Below are positions 7,195-16,317 of a DNA stretch of 64,000 bases, piece by piece. How positions within the stretch are numbered: position 1 is the first letter of the stretch; every line of letters begins with the position of its first letter. The notes beneath the pieces are model-generated. The model had not been told where the DNA came from. It worked only from the letters and a program-made list of their open reading frames with translations, and searched no databases. The DNA is from DATAES01 sp036257895. GTDB lineage: Bacteria; Actinomycetota; Acidimicrobiia; Acidimicrobiales; JACDCH01. The position numbers were made by a program, and so were the translations under genes. The stretch lies in assembly GCA_036257895.1 (NCBI GenBank), contig DATAES010000151.1, forward strand, positions 46,808-110,807, written 5' to 3'.

Positions 7195-8877
7195 TCAGCC
7201 GCGCACCAGCGGCTTGTAGCGGATGCGGTGCGGTTGGTCGGCGGCGGCGCCGAGTTCTTTGCGGCGCCATGACTCGTATTCGCTGAAGTTGCCCTCGAAC
7301 CAACGAACCTGCGACTGGCCTTCGAATGCGAGCACGTGGGTGGCGATGCGATCGAGGAACCAGCGGTCGTGGCTGATCACGACCGCGCAGCCGGCGAACG
7401 ACTCGAGCCCGTCTTCGAGCGCTCGCAGCGTGTCGACGTCGAGATCGTTCGTCGGCTCGTCGAGCAGGAGCACGTTGCCGCCGCGGCGAAGCATCTTGGC
7501 GAGGTGGACGCGATTGCGTTCGCCGCCCGACAGCACACCGACTTTCTTCTGCTGATCGCTGCCCTTGAAGTTGAACGACGCCACGTACGCGCGGCTGTTC
7601 ATCTCCTTGCCGCCCATGAGCAGGATGTCCTGGCCGTCGGTGATCTCCTCGTACACGGTCTTGTCGGAGTCGAGGATGTCGCGACTCTGGTCCACGTAGG
7701 CGAGCTCGACGGTCGGGCCGATGCGCAACTCGCCGTCGTCGGGTTTCTCCGCACCGGTCAGCATGCGGAACAGCGTCGTCTTGCCTGCACCGTTGGGACC
7801 GATGACGCCGACGATGCCGGCAGGAGGCAGCGTGAACGACAGGTCGTCGATCAGCAAGTGGTCGCCGTATCCCTTCGCCAGGTGCTCGGTCTCGATGACC
7901 ACGTCACCGAGGCGCTCACCGGACGGAATGGTGATCTCGAGCCGGTCGCCCCGTCCGTCCGCCGCCTTTGCTTCTGCCAACAGCTTCTCGTAGGCCGCGA
8001 GACGTGCCTTGCCCTTCGCCTGCCGAGCCTTCGGTGCCATGTGTACCCATTCGAGCTCGCGCTCGAGTGTGCGCTGTCGCGCCGAGTCCGCCTTCTCCTC
8101 GCGACGGAGCCGCTCTTGTTTCTGTTCGAGCCACGACGTGTAGTTGCCCTCGAAGGGGATGCCCCGGCCGCGATCGAGTTCGAGGATCCAGCGGGCCACG
8201 TTGTCGAGGAAGTAGCGATCGTGCGTGATGGCCACGACGGTGCCCGGATACTCCGACAGCGTCCGTTCGAGCCACGCCACGGATTCCGCGTCGAGATGAT
8301 TCGTCGGTTCGTCGAGCAGCAACAGGTCCGGCTTAGACAGCAGCAACCGGCACAGCGCGACCCGCCGCCGTTCGCCACCGGACAGTGTCGTGACATCCGC
8401 GTCGCCCGGCGGAAGACGGAGCGCGTCCATCGCGATCTCGATCGTGCGCTCGAGATCGTTCGCGCCCTTGGCCGCGATCTCCGCTTCGAGCCGCGCCTGC
8501 TCCTGGCCGATCTTGTCGTAGTCCGCATCGGGATCCGCGTACTTCGCCAGCACCTCGTCGTAACGGGTCAGCAGCGCGGCGACCTCGCCGACACCTTCCA
8601 TGACGTTGCCTTGCACGTCCTTGTCCGCGTCGAGCTGCGGCTCCTGCTCGAGCAGCCCGACAGTGAAGCCCGGCGTCAGTCGCGCCTCACCCGTGTAGCC
8701 GTCGTCGAGCCCGGCCATGATCCGCAACAAGGAGGACTTGCCGGCGCCATTCGGTCCGATGACGCCGATCTTCGCTCCGGGATAGAACGCGAGCGTGATG
8801 TCGGCGAGCACGTTCTTGTCAGGCGGGTGGAACCGGCTGACCCTGTGCATGGTGAAGATGAATTGCGCGGAGGTCAC
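7195..8877 (-). CDS. ettA: energy-dependent translational throttle protein EttA (ABC-F)
   Basis: Soluble ABC-F ATPase that binds the ribosomal E site and gates translation according to ATP/ADP state. The 560-residue protein has two ABC cassettes: Walker A GPNGAGKS (41-48) and a second GPNGAGKT, signature LSGGERRR and LSGGERNR, and Walker B LLLLDEPTNHLDAES and LLLDEPTNDLD. The linker contains the EttA-type ARQAKGKARL segment. The GTG at 8877 gives MTSAQFIFTMHRVSRF, the family N-terminus; a TACCGT hexamer seven bases upstream supports it. The longer in-frame reading runs through a repeat and is rejected. Confidence 0.95.
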   Translation of the reverse strand: MTSAQFIFTMHRVSRFHPPDKNVLADITLAFYPGAKIGVIGPNGAGKSSLLRIMAGLDDGYTGEARLTPGFTVGLLEQEPQLDADKDVQGNVMEGVGEVAALLTRYDEVLAKYADPDADYDKIGQEQARLEAEIAAKGANDLERTIEIAMDALRLPPGDADVTTLSGGERRRVALCRLLLSKPDLLLLDEPTNHLDAESVAWLERTLSEYPGTVVAITHDRYFLDNVARWILELDRGRGIPFEGNYTSWLEQKQERLRREEKADSARQRTLERELEWVHMAPKARQAKGKARLAAYEKLLAEAKAADGRGDRLEITIPSGERLGDVVIETEHLAKGYGDHLLIDDLSFTLPPAGIVGVIGPNGAGKTTLFRMLTGAEKPDDGELRIGPTVELAYVDQSRDILDSDKTVYEEITDGQDILLMGGKEMNSRAYVASFNFKGSDQQKKVGVLSGGERNRVHLAKMLRRGGNVLLLDEPTNDLDVDTLRALEDGLESFAGCAVVISHDRWFLDRIATHVLAFEGQSQVRWFEGNFSEYESWRRKELGAAADQPHRIRYKPLVRG

Positions 8878-8884
8878 AGACGCA

Positions 8885-8890
8885 ACGGTA
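8885..8890 (-). promoter_or_regulatory. candidate -10 (TACCGT) for ettA
   Basis: TANNNT seven bases before the GTG at 8877, immediately beside repeat A copy 2. It suggests ettA has its own leaderless promoter rather than co-transcription with the upstream GH3 gene. Confidence 0.5.
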
Positions 8891-8894
8891 ATTG

Positions 8895-8946
8895 CGAATG
8901 TTGGTGCGCCGTGGCCCCTATGGGGGCCACGGCTACCCGAAGTTCG
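8895..8946 (+). repeat. palindromic repeat family A, copy 2
   Basis: Same architecture as copy 1; the centre reads CTATGG rather than CTATAGG, so one position of the inner palindrome (8908-8933) is broken. It separates two leftward genes, follows the GH3 3' end and supplies that gene's TAG stop. Confidence 0.85.
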
Positions 8947-11272
8947 TCGAGCGGATGTCGCGCTGGCGGTACTCGGCGAGGTCGCCCCGTACCTTGACGG
9001 TGAAGAAGCGGCGGATGTCCTTCCACGACGCGCCGACGGCAAAGGTGAACTGGCCGGGTTCGCACACGAAGCGCATGTCCGGGTCGTAGAACGCGAGGCG
9101 GCTCGGGTGCACGGTGAACTTGACTGTCTGTGATTCGCCCGGTTGCAGATCGACTCGGCCGAACCCGATCAATCGCCGGCGCGGCCGCGCCACCGACGCC
9201 ACTTCGTCGGTGACGTACAGCTGCACGACCTCTTCGCCGGCGTGGCCGCCGGTGTTGGTGATCGTGACCTCGATCTCAGTGTCGTCGCGCGTCGTTCCTG
9301 GTCGTATGTGCAGGCGGTCGTAGGCGAACGTCGTGTACGACAGCCCGTGACCGAACGTGAACAGGGCCGACGTCGGCCCGTCCGTGTAGTCGCCCCAGAA
9401 CTGTGAGTGGCCGCCGCCGAAGCGGTGTCCCGCATGGATGGGCACCTGGCCGACCGCTCGCGGCATCGTGACCGGCAACCGTCCGCTCGGGTTGGTCACA
9501 CCGCACAGCACGTCTGCGATGGCGTTGCCGCCTTCCTCACCGGGCAGCCAGGCCATCAGCACGGCAGGGACGTTCTCGGCGATCCACGGCAGCGCGAAGA
9601 CGCGCCCACCAATGATGACGACGACGGTCGGTGTTCCGGTCGCGACCGCTGCTTCGATCAGCTGATTTTGCAAGCCGGTCAGTGACAGATCGCTCGCGTC
9701 ACGTGCCTCGCCAACAGTCGAGCGCTGCATGAGACCGGAGCGACCACCCACGCAGACGATCGCGACGTCGGCGTCCCGCGCGAGGGCGACCGCTGCGTCG
9801 AATCCGGAGCGGTCGTCGCCGTCGATCGCGCAACCGCGCTCGTAGTCGACCGATGCCTCCTGACCCGCGAGGTGGCGCAGCGCGGCAAGTGGTGTGACAT
9901 GGTCGGTGTAGTACGGCCCGGGGGAGAAGGCGCCGCCGGTCTCGGGCAGCTCGAAGGGCGTCGATCCGGTCGAGTCGCGCTCGTACACCCCCTCGATGTG
10001 CGCCGGGTAGTGGTAGTCACCCTGCAGGCCGCGGACGTCATCCGCCAAGGGGCCGATCACGGCGATGCGCCCGAGCAGCTCCAGCGGCAGCAGCCCGCCC
10101 TCGTTGCGGACCAGGACGAGCGAGCGAGCCGCGGCCCGCCGAGCGAGCGCGCGTTGCGCGTCCGTCTCGAATACCGTCGCCGCGCGTCCTTCATCCGCGA
10201 ACGGCGCTTCGAACAGTCCGAGGCGGAACTTGGTCGCGAGGACGCGACCGACGGCGCGGTCGACGAGCGCGGCCTCGACGGCGCCTTCCTCAACGGCACG
10301 TGCGAGCTCTCCGTAGCAGTCGAGCGCGGGCAGTTCGAGGTCGAGTCCGGCAGCGAGCGCCTGCACCGCAGCGGCGGCCCGGTCCGGAGCCGTGTGATGG
10401 TGGGCGATCAACCTCGACACGGCGAAGTAGTCAGCCACGACGAGGCCGTCGAACCCCAACTCGTCGCGCAGCAGACCTGTGAGGATCGCCGCGGAGCCCG
10501 CGCAGGGAAGTCCGTCCACCGAGCAGTACGCGTTCATCACCGAGGCCAGCCCGGCATCACGGATCGCGGCCGCGAACGGCTCCGCGTACACCTCGCGCAG
10601 CTCGCGCGGCCCGAGCTGCGCTGGCGCGTGGTTCATCCCGCCCTCCGGCAGTCCGTAGCCGAGGAAGTGCTTGCCGGTACAGATCACGCCGTCTCGCAGG
10701 TCGCTCGTCTGCAGACCGCGCACGTATGCAGTGCCGAGCGCGCCGCTCAACACGGGATCCTCGCCATAAGTCTCCTCGACCCGTCCCCAGCGAGGGTCGC
10801 GGGCGATGTCGAGCACCGGGGCCAGCGTCTGGCGCGCGCCAACGGCCATCATCTGCTCGCGGATGACGCCAGCCACGGATTCGATCAACTCCGGATCCCA
10901 CGTTGCGGCCAGACCGATGGCTTGCGGGAACACCGTTGCGCCGCGCGCGCAGAGCCCGGCGACCGACTCTTCGTGGACCACGACGGGGATCCCCAGCCGG
11001 TTCGAGTCAATGGCGAGGCGCTGGATCTCGTTGAACACGCGCGCACTCTCGACCGGGAGCAGCCCTGTCGACGCGCCGATCCGCGTCACGTGCCCGATCC
11101 CGTCGTGCAGGCGTGACCGCACACGGCGCTCGTCGACGCCGTCCGGTCCGACCAGATCCGTGACCCAGACGCCCCCGAGTTGGGCGACTTTCTCGTCGAG
11201 TGTCATCCGGTGGACGAGGTCGTCCACACGGTCGTCGACTGCGGCACCGGCGTCGAGGTAGAGGTCGCTCAC
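8933..11272 (-). CDS. glycoside hydrolase family 3 beta-glucosidase-like enzyme
   Basis: Probable intracellular beta-glucosidase or beta-xylosidase: no signal peptide is visible. The 779-residue protein has the GH3 N-terminal barrel with KHF (K201-H202) and the nucleophile motif GLVVADYFAV (Asp281; most members have SDW, here ADY). The GH3 C-terminal domain follows (RSLVLVRNEGGLLPL onward), then a fibronectin-III-like C-terminus (GEEVVQLYVTDEVASVARPRRRLIGF). The last residues NFG and stop come from repeat A. It is divergent from kgd with a 67-base gap. Exact glycoside specificity cannot be read from sequence. Confidence 0.92.
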   Translation of the reverse strand: MSDLYLDAGAAVDDRVDDLVHRMTLDEKVAQLGGVWVTDLVGPDGVDERRVRSRLHDGIGHVTRIGASTGLLPVESARVFNEIQRLAIDSNRLGIPVVVHEESVAGLCARGATVFPQAIGLAATWDPELIESVAGVIREQMMAVGARQTLAPVLDIARDPRWGRVEETYGEDPVLSGALGTAYVRGLQTSDLRDGVICTGKHFLGYGLPEGGMNHAPAQLGPRELREVYAEPFAAAIRDAGLASVMNAYCSVDGLPCAGSAAILTGLLRDELGFDGLVVADYFAVSRLIAHHHTAPDRAAAAVQALAAGLDLELPALDCYGELARAVEEGAVEAALVDRAVGRVLATKFRLGLFEAPFADEGRAATVFETDAQRALARRAAARSLVLVRNEGGLLPLELLGRIAVIGPLADDVRGLQGDYHYPAHIEGVYERDSTGSTPFELPETGGAFSPGPYYTDHVTPLAALRHLAGQEASVDYERGCAIDGDDRSGFDAAVALARDADVAIVCVGGRSGLMQRSTVGEARDASDLSLTGLQNQLIEAAVATGTPTVVVIIGGRVFALPWIAENVPAVLMAWLPGEEGGNAIADVLCGVTNPSGRLPVTMPRAVGQVPIHAGHRFGGGHSQFWGDYTDGPTSALFTFGHGLSYTTFAYDRLHIRPGTTRDDTEIEVTITNTGGHAGEEVVQLYVTDEVASVARPRRRLIGFGRVDLQPGESQTVKFTVHPSRLAFYDPDMRFVCEPGQFTFAVGASWKDIRRFFTVKVRGDLAEYRQRDIRSTNFG

Positions 11273-11324
11273 GGGAAGACAGCATCCACCAACCCGTGCC
11301 CGGAAGCCATCGAGGGCTCACCGG

Positions 11325-11330
11325 TAGGAT
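11325..11330 (+). promoter_or_regulatory. candidate -10 (TAGGAT) for kgd
   Basis: TANNNT nine bases before the kgd ATG at 11340. Confidence 0.5.
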
Positions 11331-11339
11331 CGACGCACG

Positions 11340-14300
11340 ATGGCTGACGAACGCTCCTCGCGAGCACTCGGCCCGAACGAGTGGCTCGTCGACGAGATGT
11401 ACGAGCAATACCGCGCTGATCCGTCTTCGGTGAGCAAGAGCTGGCAGGAGTTCTTCGCCGACTACCGCCGTGACGACCAGCCCGCACCGACACCCGCACG
11501 CGTACCGACACCCGCTCCCGTACCGACACCCGCTCCCGCCCCGACAGCCGCTCCCGCGCCCGCACCCGCTCCCGCACCCGCGCCCACCGCCAAGCCTGCG
11601 ACGCCCGGGCGTCCGACGACCGCAGCGGTAGTGGAACGCCCGGGCGTCGCAACGGCGAAGGACGAGGAGGCGGACGTGCAGCCGTTGCGAGGTGCCGCGG
11701 CTCGCATCGTGGCCAACATGGAGGCGAGCCTCGCCATCCCGACCGCGACGAGCTTCCGCGAGGTCCCGGCCCGCCTGCTCGAGGTGAACCGTTCGGTCAT
11801 CAACGGTTACCTGAGCCGCACCCGCGGTGGCAAGGTCAGCTTCACCCATCTCATCGGCTACGCAGTCGTGCGCGCGATCGCCGAGACGGTTCGCGTCATG
11901 AACTCGAGCTACGCCGAAAGTGACGACGGCAAGCCGGAGGTCGTCCGCCATCGACAGCTCGGTCTCGGCCTCGCGGTCGACGTCGAGAAGAGCGACGGCT
12001 CGCGCACGCTGTTCGTTCCGGTGATCAAGAACGCCGACACACTCGACTTCCGCGGGTTCTGGAACGCGTACGAGGACCTGATCCGCAAGGTGCGTTCGAA
12101 CAAGCTCAGCCCGGACGACTTCGCCGGCGCCACGGTGAGCCTCACCAACCCCGGCACCATCGGAACGGTGCAGTCCGTACCCCGGCTCATGCCGGGGCAG
12201 GGCGTCATCGTCGGCGTCGGGGCGCTCGACTATCCCGCCGCGTACCAGGGTGCCGACCCTCGGGCGCTAGCCGAGCTCGGCGTCTCGAAGGTGATGGTCA
12301 TCACCTCGACGTACGACCACCGTGTCATCCAGGGCGCGGAGTCGGGACTGTTCCTAAAGCGCGTGCACGAGCTGCTGCTCGGGGCCGACGGCTTCTACGA
12401 CAAGGTGTTCCGCTCGCTCTCGGTGCCCTACGAAGCAGTGCAGTGGCGGCGGGACGTGAACCCCGTCGACCGCGAACAAGCCATGCTCGAGAAGCAGATG
12501 GCGGTGGACACGCTCATCCGGGTGTACCGGGTGCGGGGCCACCTCATCGCCGACCTTGATCCGCTGGCTGCCTCCGAGCCGCACATGGAGAACGAGCTCG
12601 ACCCCGCCACTTACGGGCTGACCATCTGGGATCTCGAGCGCGAGTTCCTCACCAACGGGCTGGCTGGCACCGACTGCATGAAGCTCGGCGACATCCTGCA
12701 CCTGCTGCGCGATGCGTACTGCCGCACGATCGGCATCGAGTACATGCACATCCAGGAACTGTCCGAACAGCACTGGATCCAAGAGCAGGTGGAGGGCGTG
12801 CGCGCCGAGCTCGATGCCGACGACCAGCGTCACCTGCTCGACCGGCTCAACGCGGCCGAAGCCTTCGAGATGTTCCTCGGCACCAAGTACATCGGACAGA
12901 AGCGGTTCGGCATGCAAGGCGCCGAGTCGGCGATCCCGATCCTCGACGCGGTGATCGAGGAGGCGGCCGAGCGCGACCTCGACGGCGTTGTGATGGGCAT
13001 GTCGCACCGAGGCCGGCTCAACGTGCTCGCCAACATCGTCGGCAAGAGCTACGACCAGATCTTCAAGGAATTCGAAGGTGCCGTCGATCCCGAGTCGACG
13101 CAAGGCTCCGGCGACGTGAAGTACCACCTCGGCCAATCCGGCAAGTTCGTTTCGCGCAGTGGCAAAGAGATCGAAGTCGAGTTGTCGGCCAACCCGAGCC
13201 ATCTCGAGGCGGTGGACCCCGTCGTCGTGGGTATGGCGCGGGCGAAGCAGGATCTGATCAACGATCCGGGCTCGTTCTCCGTCGTGCCGATCCTCGTGCA
13301 CGGCGACGCCGCGTTCGCAGGGCAAGGCGTCGTCGCGGAGACGCTGCAGCTCGGGATGATCAAGGGTTACCGCGTCGGCGGCACGATCCATCTCGTCATC
13401 AACAACCAACTCGGCTTCACGACCCCGCCCGAGTCGGCGCGGTCGTCCGAGTACCCGACGGACATCGCCAAGATGGTGCAGGCGCCGATCTTTCACGTGA
13501 ACGGTGACGACCCGGAGGCGTGCGTGCGGGTCGCAAGGCTCGCGTTCGCGTACCGGCAGCGGTTCGGCAAGGACGTCGTCATCGACATGATCTGCTACCG
13601 CCGGCTCGGTCACAACGAAGGTGACGACCCGAGCTACACGCAGCCGCTGATGTACAAGCGCATCGAGAACAAGCGGTCGGTCCGCAAGCTCTACACCGAG
13701 TCGCTCGTCAAGCGAGGCGATATCACCCTGGACGAAGCCGAACACGCGCTCGACGACTTCCAGGCGAAGCTGCAAGAGGCGCTCAACTCGACACGATCGC
13801 ATGCTCCTGCGCCCGGCACGAGGGCGCAGCCCCCGCCCCCGCCCGCTGGTTGCCTGCCCCGGGTCGAGACCGGCGTCGACCGAGCGACCATCGATCGGAT
13901 CTATGACGTCTTGTCGACGCCCCCCGAGGGCTTCGAACTGCACCCGAAGCTCGGTCGCCAGTTCGACGCGCGCACGAAGATGTTCAAGCAGGAGGGCGAG
14001 GTCGACTGGGCGCTGGCCGAGGCGATCGCCTTCGGTTCACTGTTGCTCGAGGGCACCGACATCCGCGTGGCGGGGCAGGACACGAGGCGGGGCACGTTCA
14101 GCCAGCGCCACTCCGTGCTCGTGGACTACTCCACCGGCGCGGAGTGGGCGCCGCTGGCCCACCTCGACCCGGACCAGGCGAAGTTCTGGATCTACGACTC
14201 GCTTCTGTCGGAGTACGCGGCGGTCGGCTTCGAGTACGGCTACTCGGTCGTCAACAAGAGCGCCCTCGTCGCGTGGGAGGCGCAGTTCGGCGATTTCGTG

Positions 14301-15035
14301 AACGGGGCCCAGATCGTCATCGATCAGTACCTCGTCGCTGCCGAGGACAAGTGGGGCCAGACGTCCGGCCTCGTGATGCTACTGCCGCACGGGTACGAAG
14401 GGCAGGGGCCTGAGCACAGCTCGGCTCGTATCGAGCGCTTCCTCACACTGTGCGCGGAGGACAACATCCAGATCACGAACTGCACGACTGCAGCGCAGTA
14501 CTTCCATCTGTTGCGCCGGCAGATGCGTCGCGAAGTGCGCAAGCCGCTGATCGAGTTCACGCCGAAGTCGTTGTTGCGGGCGAAGCCGGCGCGCTCGAAG
14601 GTCGCGGAGCTCACGCAGGGTTCGTTCTACGAAGTGCTCGACGACCCGACGTTCACGGGCGACGCGGCATCGGTCAGACGGGTCGTGCTGGCGTCCGGCA
14701 AGATCGCACTCGACGCGATCGCGAAGCGCGACGAGGCCGGTACCGCCGTCGCGGTGCTCCGCGTCGAGCAGCTGTACCCGTGGCCGCATGATCACCTTGC
14801 GGCCGCGCTGTCCGCATTCACGGGGGCGCGTGAGCTCGTGTGGCTGCAAGAGGAGCCGGAGAACATGGGCGCGTGGAACTTCGTCACGGGCCGGCTGTAC
14901 GAAGCGCTTGGCGACGACTACACGATCCGTCGCATCAGCCGATTCGAATCAGGTAGCCCCGCCGCCGGCTCCCATGGCGTCCACGTCCAGGAACAGGAAC
15001 AGATCGTCGAGGACGCGGTCGTCACCGGCGTCTGA
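11340..15035 (+). CDS. kgd: multifunctional 2-oxoglutarate metabolism enzyme (Kgd/SucA type)
   Basis: TCA-cycle enzyme combining an E2-like succinyltransferase domain with a thiamine-diphosphate E1 domain (2-oxoglutarate dehydrogenase/decarboxylase; in other actinobacteria it also makes 2-hydroxy-3-oxoadipate). At 1231 residues, domains run in order: N-terminal helix NEWLVDEMYEQYRADPSSV (E1-type), an Ala/Pro/Thr linker (about 47-110), the E2 catalytic domain ending at TSTYDHRVIQGAESG, then E1 with the TDP region GDAAFAGQGVVAET and INNQLGFTT. Unlike a true E2 there is no lipoyl domain, as in mycobacterial Kgd. A family-D palindromic repeat is embedded in frame in the linker, encoding ATPGRPTTAAVVERPGVAT. 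A second Pro-rich linker lies near residue 825. Confidence 0.95.
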   Translation: MADERSSRALGPNEWLVDEMYEQYRADPSSVSKSWQEFFADYRRDDQPAPTPARVPTPAPVPTPAPAPTAAPAPAPAPAPAPTAKPATPGRPTTAAVVERPGVATAKDEEADVQPLRGAAARIVANMEASLAIPTATSFREVPARLLEVNRSVINGYLSRTRGGKVSFTHLIGYAVVRAIAETVRVMNSSYAESDDGKPEVVRHRQLGLGLAVDVEKSDGSRTLFVPVIKNADTLDFRGFWNAYEDLIRKVRSNKLSPDDFAGATVSLTNPGTIGTVQSVPRLMPGQGVIVGVGALDYPAAYQGADPRALAELGVSKVMVITSTYDHRVIQGAESGLFLKRVHELLLGADGFYDKVFRSLSVPYEAVQWRRDVNPVDREQAMLEKQMAVDTLIRVYRVRGHLIADLDPLAASEPHMENELDPATYGLTIWDLEREFLTNGLAGTDCMKLGDILHLLRDAYCRTIGIEYMHIQELSEQHWIQEQVEGVRAELDADDQRHLLDRLNAAEAFEMFLGTKYIGQKRFGMQGAESAIPILDAVIEEAAERDLDGVVMGMSHRGRLNVLANIVGKSYDQIFKEFEGAVDPESTQGSGDVKYHLGQSGKFVSRSGKEIEVELSANPSHLEAVDPVVVGMARAKQDLINDPGSFSVVPILVHGDAAFAGQGVVAETLQLGMIKGYRVGGTIHLVINNQLGFTTPPESARSSEYPTDIAKMVQAPIFHVNGDDPEACVRVARLAFAYRQRFGKDVVIDMICYRRLGHNEGDDPSYTQPLMYKRIENKRSVRKLYTESLVKRGDITLDEAEHALDDFQAKLQEALNSTRSHAPAPGTRAQPPPPPAGCLPRVETGVDRATIDRIYDVLSTPPEGFELHPKLGRQFDARTKMFKQEGEVDWALAEAIAFGSLLLEGTDIRVAGQDTRRGTFSQRHSVLVDYSTGAEWAPLAHLDPDQAKFWIYDSLLSEYAAVGFEYGYSVVNKSALVAWEAQFGDFVNGAQIVIDQYLVAAEDKWGQTSGLVMLLPHGYEGQGPEHSSARIERFLTLCAEDNIQITNCTTAAQYFHLLRRQMRREVRKPLIEFTPKSLLRAKPARSKVAELTQGSFYEVLDDPTFTGDAASVRRVVLASGKIALDAIAKRDEAGTAVAVLRVEQLYPWPHDHLAAALSAFTGARELVWLQEEPENMGAWNFVTGRLYEALGDDYTIRRISRFESGSPAAGSHGVHVQEQEQIVEDAVVTGV
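11598..11650 (+). repeat. palindromic repeat family D, copy 1 (inside kgd)
   Basis: 53 bases with perfect 15-base arms GCGACGCCCGGGCGT / ACGCCCGGGCGTCGC. It matches the intergenic copy at 50763-50815 at 46 of 53 positions, including a run of about 25 identical bases beginning GCGGTAGTGGAACG. It is read through in frame within the flexible linker of kgd. Confidence 0.85.
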
Positions 15036-15053
15036 CCGTCCGCCCGGCTTTCC

Positions 15054-15102
15054 AAATTGCGGACGTGGTGGCCGTATAGGGGCCAGAACGCACGCCGAAA
15101 CG
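15054..15102. repeat. palindromic repeat family B, copy 1
   Basis: 49-base element, 43/49 identical to the copy at 40813-40861, with a core TGGCC-TATA-GGGGCCA that resembles the centre of family A. It fills the convergent gap between kgd and the cytochrome P450 gene, the position expected of a bidirectional terminator. Confidence 0.8.
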
Positions 15103-15114
15103 AGTCGGGGAAGG

Positions 15115-16317
15115 TCAGGCGACCTCGACCGGGATGGACGTGGGGGAGCGGCCGAGAACGGTGCGCCACTCCACGGACCACGGATCGTCGGCGTGCTCGA
15201 GCGCTGGACCGCTGGCGAATCCCCGGACGGCTTCTTCGACGGTCATGCGAGCGAGCGCGGCGCCGAGGCAATAGTGCGGCCCGGCGCCGAAGCTCAGCAG
15301 CTTCGGCGCATCGGGCTCGGTGAATCGCGCGACGTCGAACGTGTCCGGGTCGCGCCACACATCTTCCTGACGGTTGGCGGCCGCGGTCGACAACACGACC
15401 ATGGCGCCTGCGGGCAACGCCGTGCCCGCGACGTCGGTGGGCTCGACAACGGTGCGTGGGATCCCCCAGATGCTCGGTTCGTAGCGGATCGACTCCGCCG
15501 CGGCACTCGCTGCGAGCTCGGGCTCTTCGCGCACTCGCGCCGTCTGCTCTGGATGGCGCAGCAGCGTGAGCAGCGTGCAACCGAGCTGGCTGGCCGTGGT
15601 GTCGTGCCCACCGACGATCAGGTTGGCCACCATCGCAACGAGCTCGTCGTGCGAGAGCTTCTCGCCGTCCTGCTCGGCCGCCAGCAGCGCAGTGACGAGA
15701 TCCTCGCCCGGGTCGTCGCGCCGGACGTCGGCCAGAGCGCGCACGTAGTCGAGCATCGCCACGATTGCTTCGGTCGCCTCGGCGATCTGCTCGTCGTCCA
15801 TGAACACGAAGGTCGCGCTGAGCGCGTCGGCCCAGTCGGCGAAGACCGGCACGTCGTGTTCGGGAACCCCGAGCAACCGGCACATGACCCGCATCGGGAT
15901 TCGGCCGAAGAGCGTCACGAGGTCGCCGCCGCCGTCCACGTCGATCGTCGCCATCGCTTCGGCGACGAGCATCGCCGCGTTCGTCCGCAGTGCCTCGACG
16001 GAGCGAGGTGTGAACGCGCGCGACACGAGTGCCCGAAGGCGGTTGTGTGTAGCGCCTTCGTTGGTGAACATCAAGCCGCCGTACCAGTCGCGCAACGGTC
16101 CGTCGGTGATTCCCATGAGGTCGAAGAACGTGAGGCCAACGCCCGCAAGCCGGCGGTCGCGGGTGAGCCGATCGATGTCCTCGTATCGGAAGACGATCGT
16201 CGCTCCGGTCGCGTCGTCGACCCCGGTCGGCCCTTCGGCTGCGTACTGCCGCAGCGCCGCATGCATGTCGTCGCCGAACACCGTCGCCATGTCGAGCATG
16301 GTCACCCGCCCCTTCAA
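15115..16317 (-). CDS. cytochrome P450
   Basis: Soluble bacterial P450 mono-oxygenase, 400 residues. Visible motifs are the I-helix oxygen-binding GGHDTT, the K-helix ESIRYEP (ExxR) and the haem loop FGAGPHYCLG with the proximal ligand at Cys350. Start ATG at 16317 overlaps the SDR stop (ATGA), so it is the last gene of a coupled leftward pair. It needs ferredoxin and reductase partners that are not in the window. The company of an SDR, a carboxymuconolactone-decarboxylase-like protein and an exported amidohydrolase suggests oxidation of a terpenoid, steroid or other hydrophobic compound; that is inference. Confidence 0.92.
   Translation of the reverse strand: MKGRVTMLDMATVFGDDMHAALRQYAAEGPTGVDDATGATIVFRYEDIDRLTRDRRLAGVGLTFFDLMGITDGPLRDWYGGLMFTNEGATHNRLRALVSRAFTPRSVEALRTNAAMLVAEAMATIDVDGGGDLVTLFGRIPMRVMCRLLGVPEHDVPVFADWADALSATFVFMDDEQIAEATEAIVAMLDYVRALADVRRDDPGEDLVTALLAAEQDGEKLSHDELVAMVANLIVGGHDTTASQLGCTLLTLLRHPEQTARVREEPELAASAAAESIRYEPSIWGIPRTVVEPTDVAGTALPAGAMVVLSTAAANRQEDVWRDPDTFDVARFTEPDAPKLLSFGAGPHYCLGAALARMTVEEAVRGFASGPALEHADDPWSVEWRTVLGRSPTSIPVEVA

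Noticed and set aside
5471..7303. Long minus-strand ORF antisense to the LytR-CpsA-Psr gene
   Set aside because: No recognisable domain, Arg/His-rich shadow of the coding frame; only the short 5467-5793 gene on that strand has membrane-protein character.
13814..13834. Short inverted repeat TGCGCCC / GGGCGCA in the second kgd linker
   Set aside because: Seven-base stem within Pro/Ala coding sequence in GC-rich DNA; no second copy found, so not called a repeat family.
12354..13943. Long minus-strand ORF (over 500 codons) antisense to kgd
   Set aside because: A high-GC shadow frame; composition is Arg/His/Asp/Val-rich without domain pattern, while the plus frame encodes the clear E1 domain.
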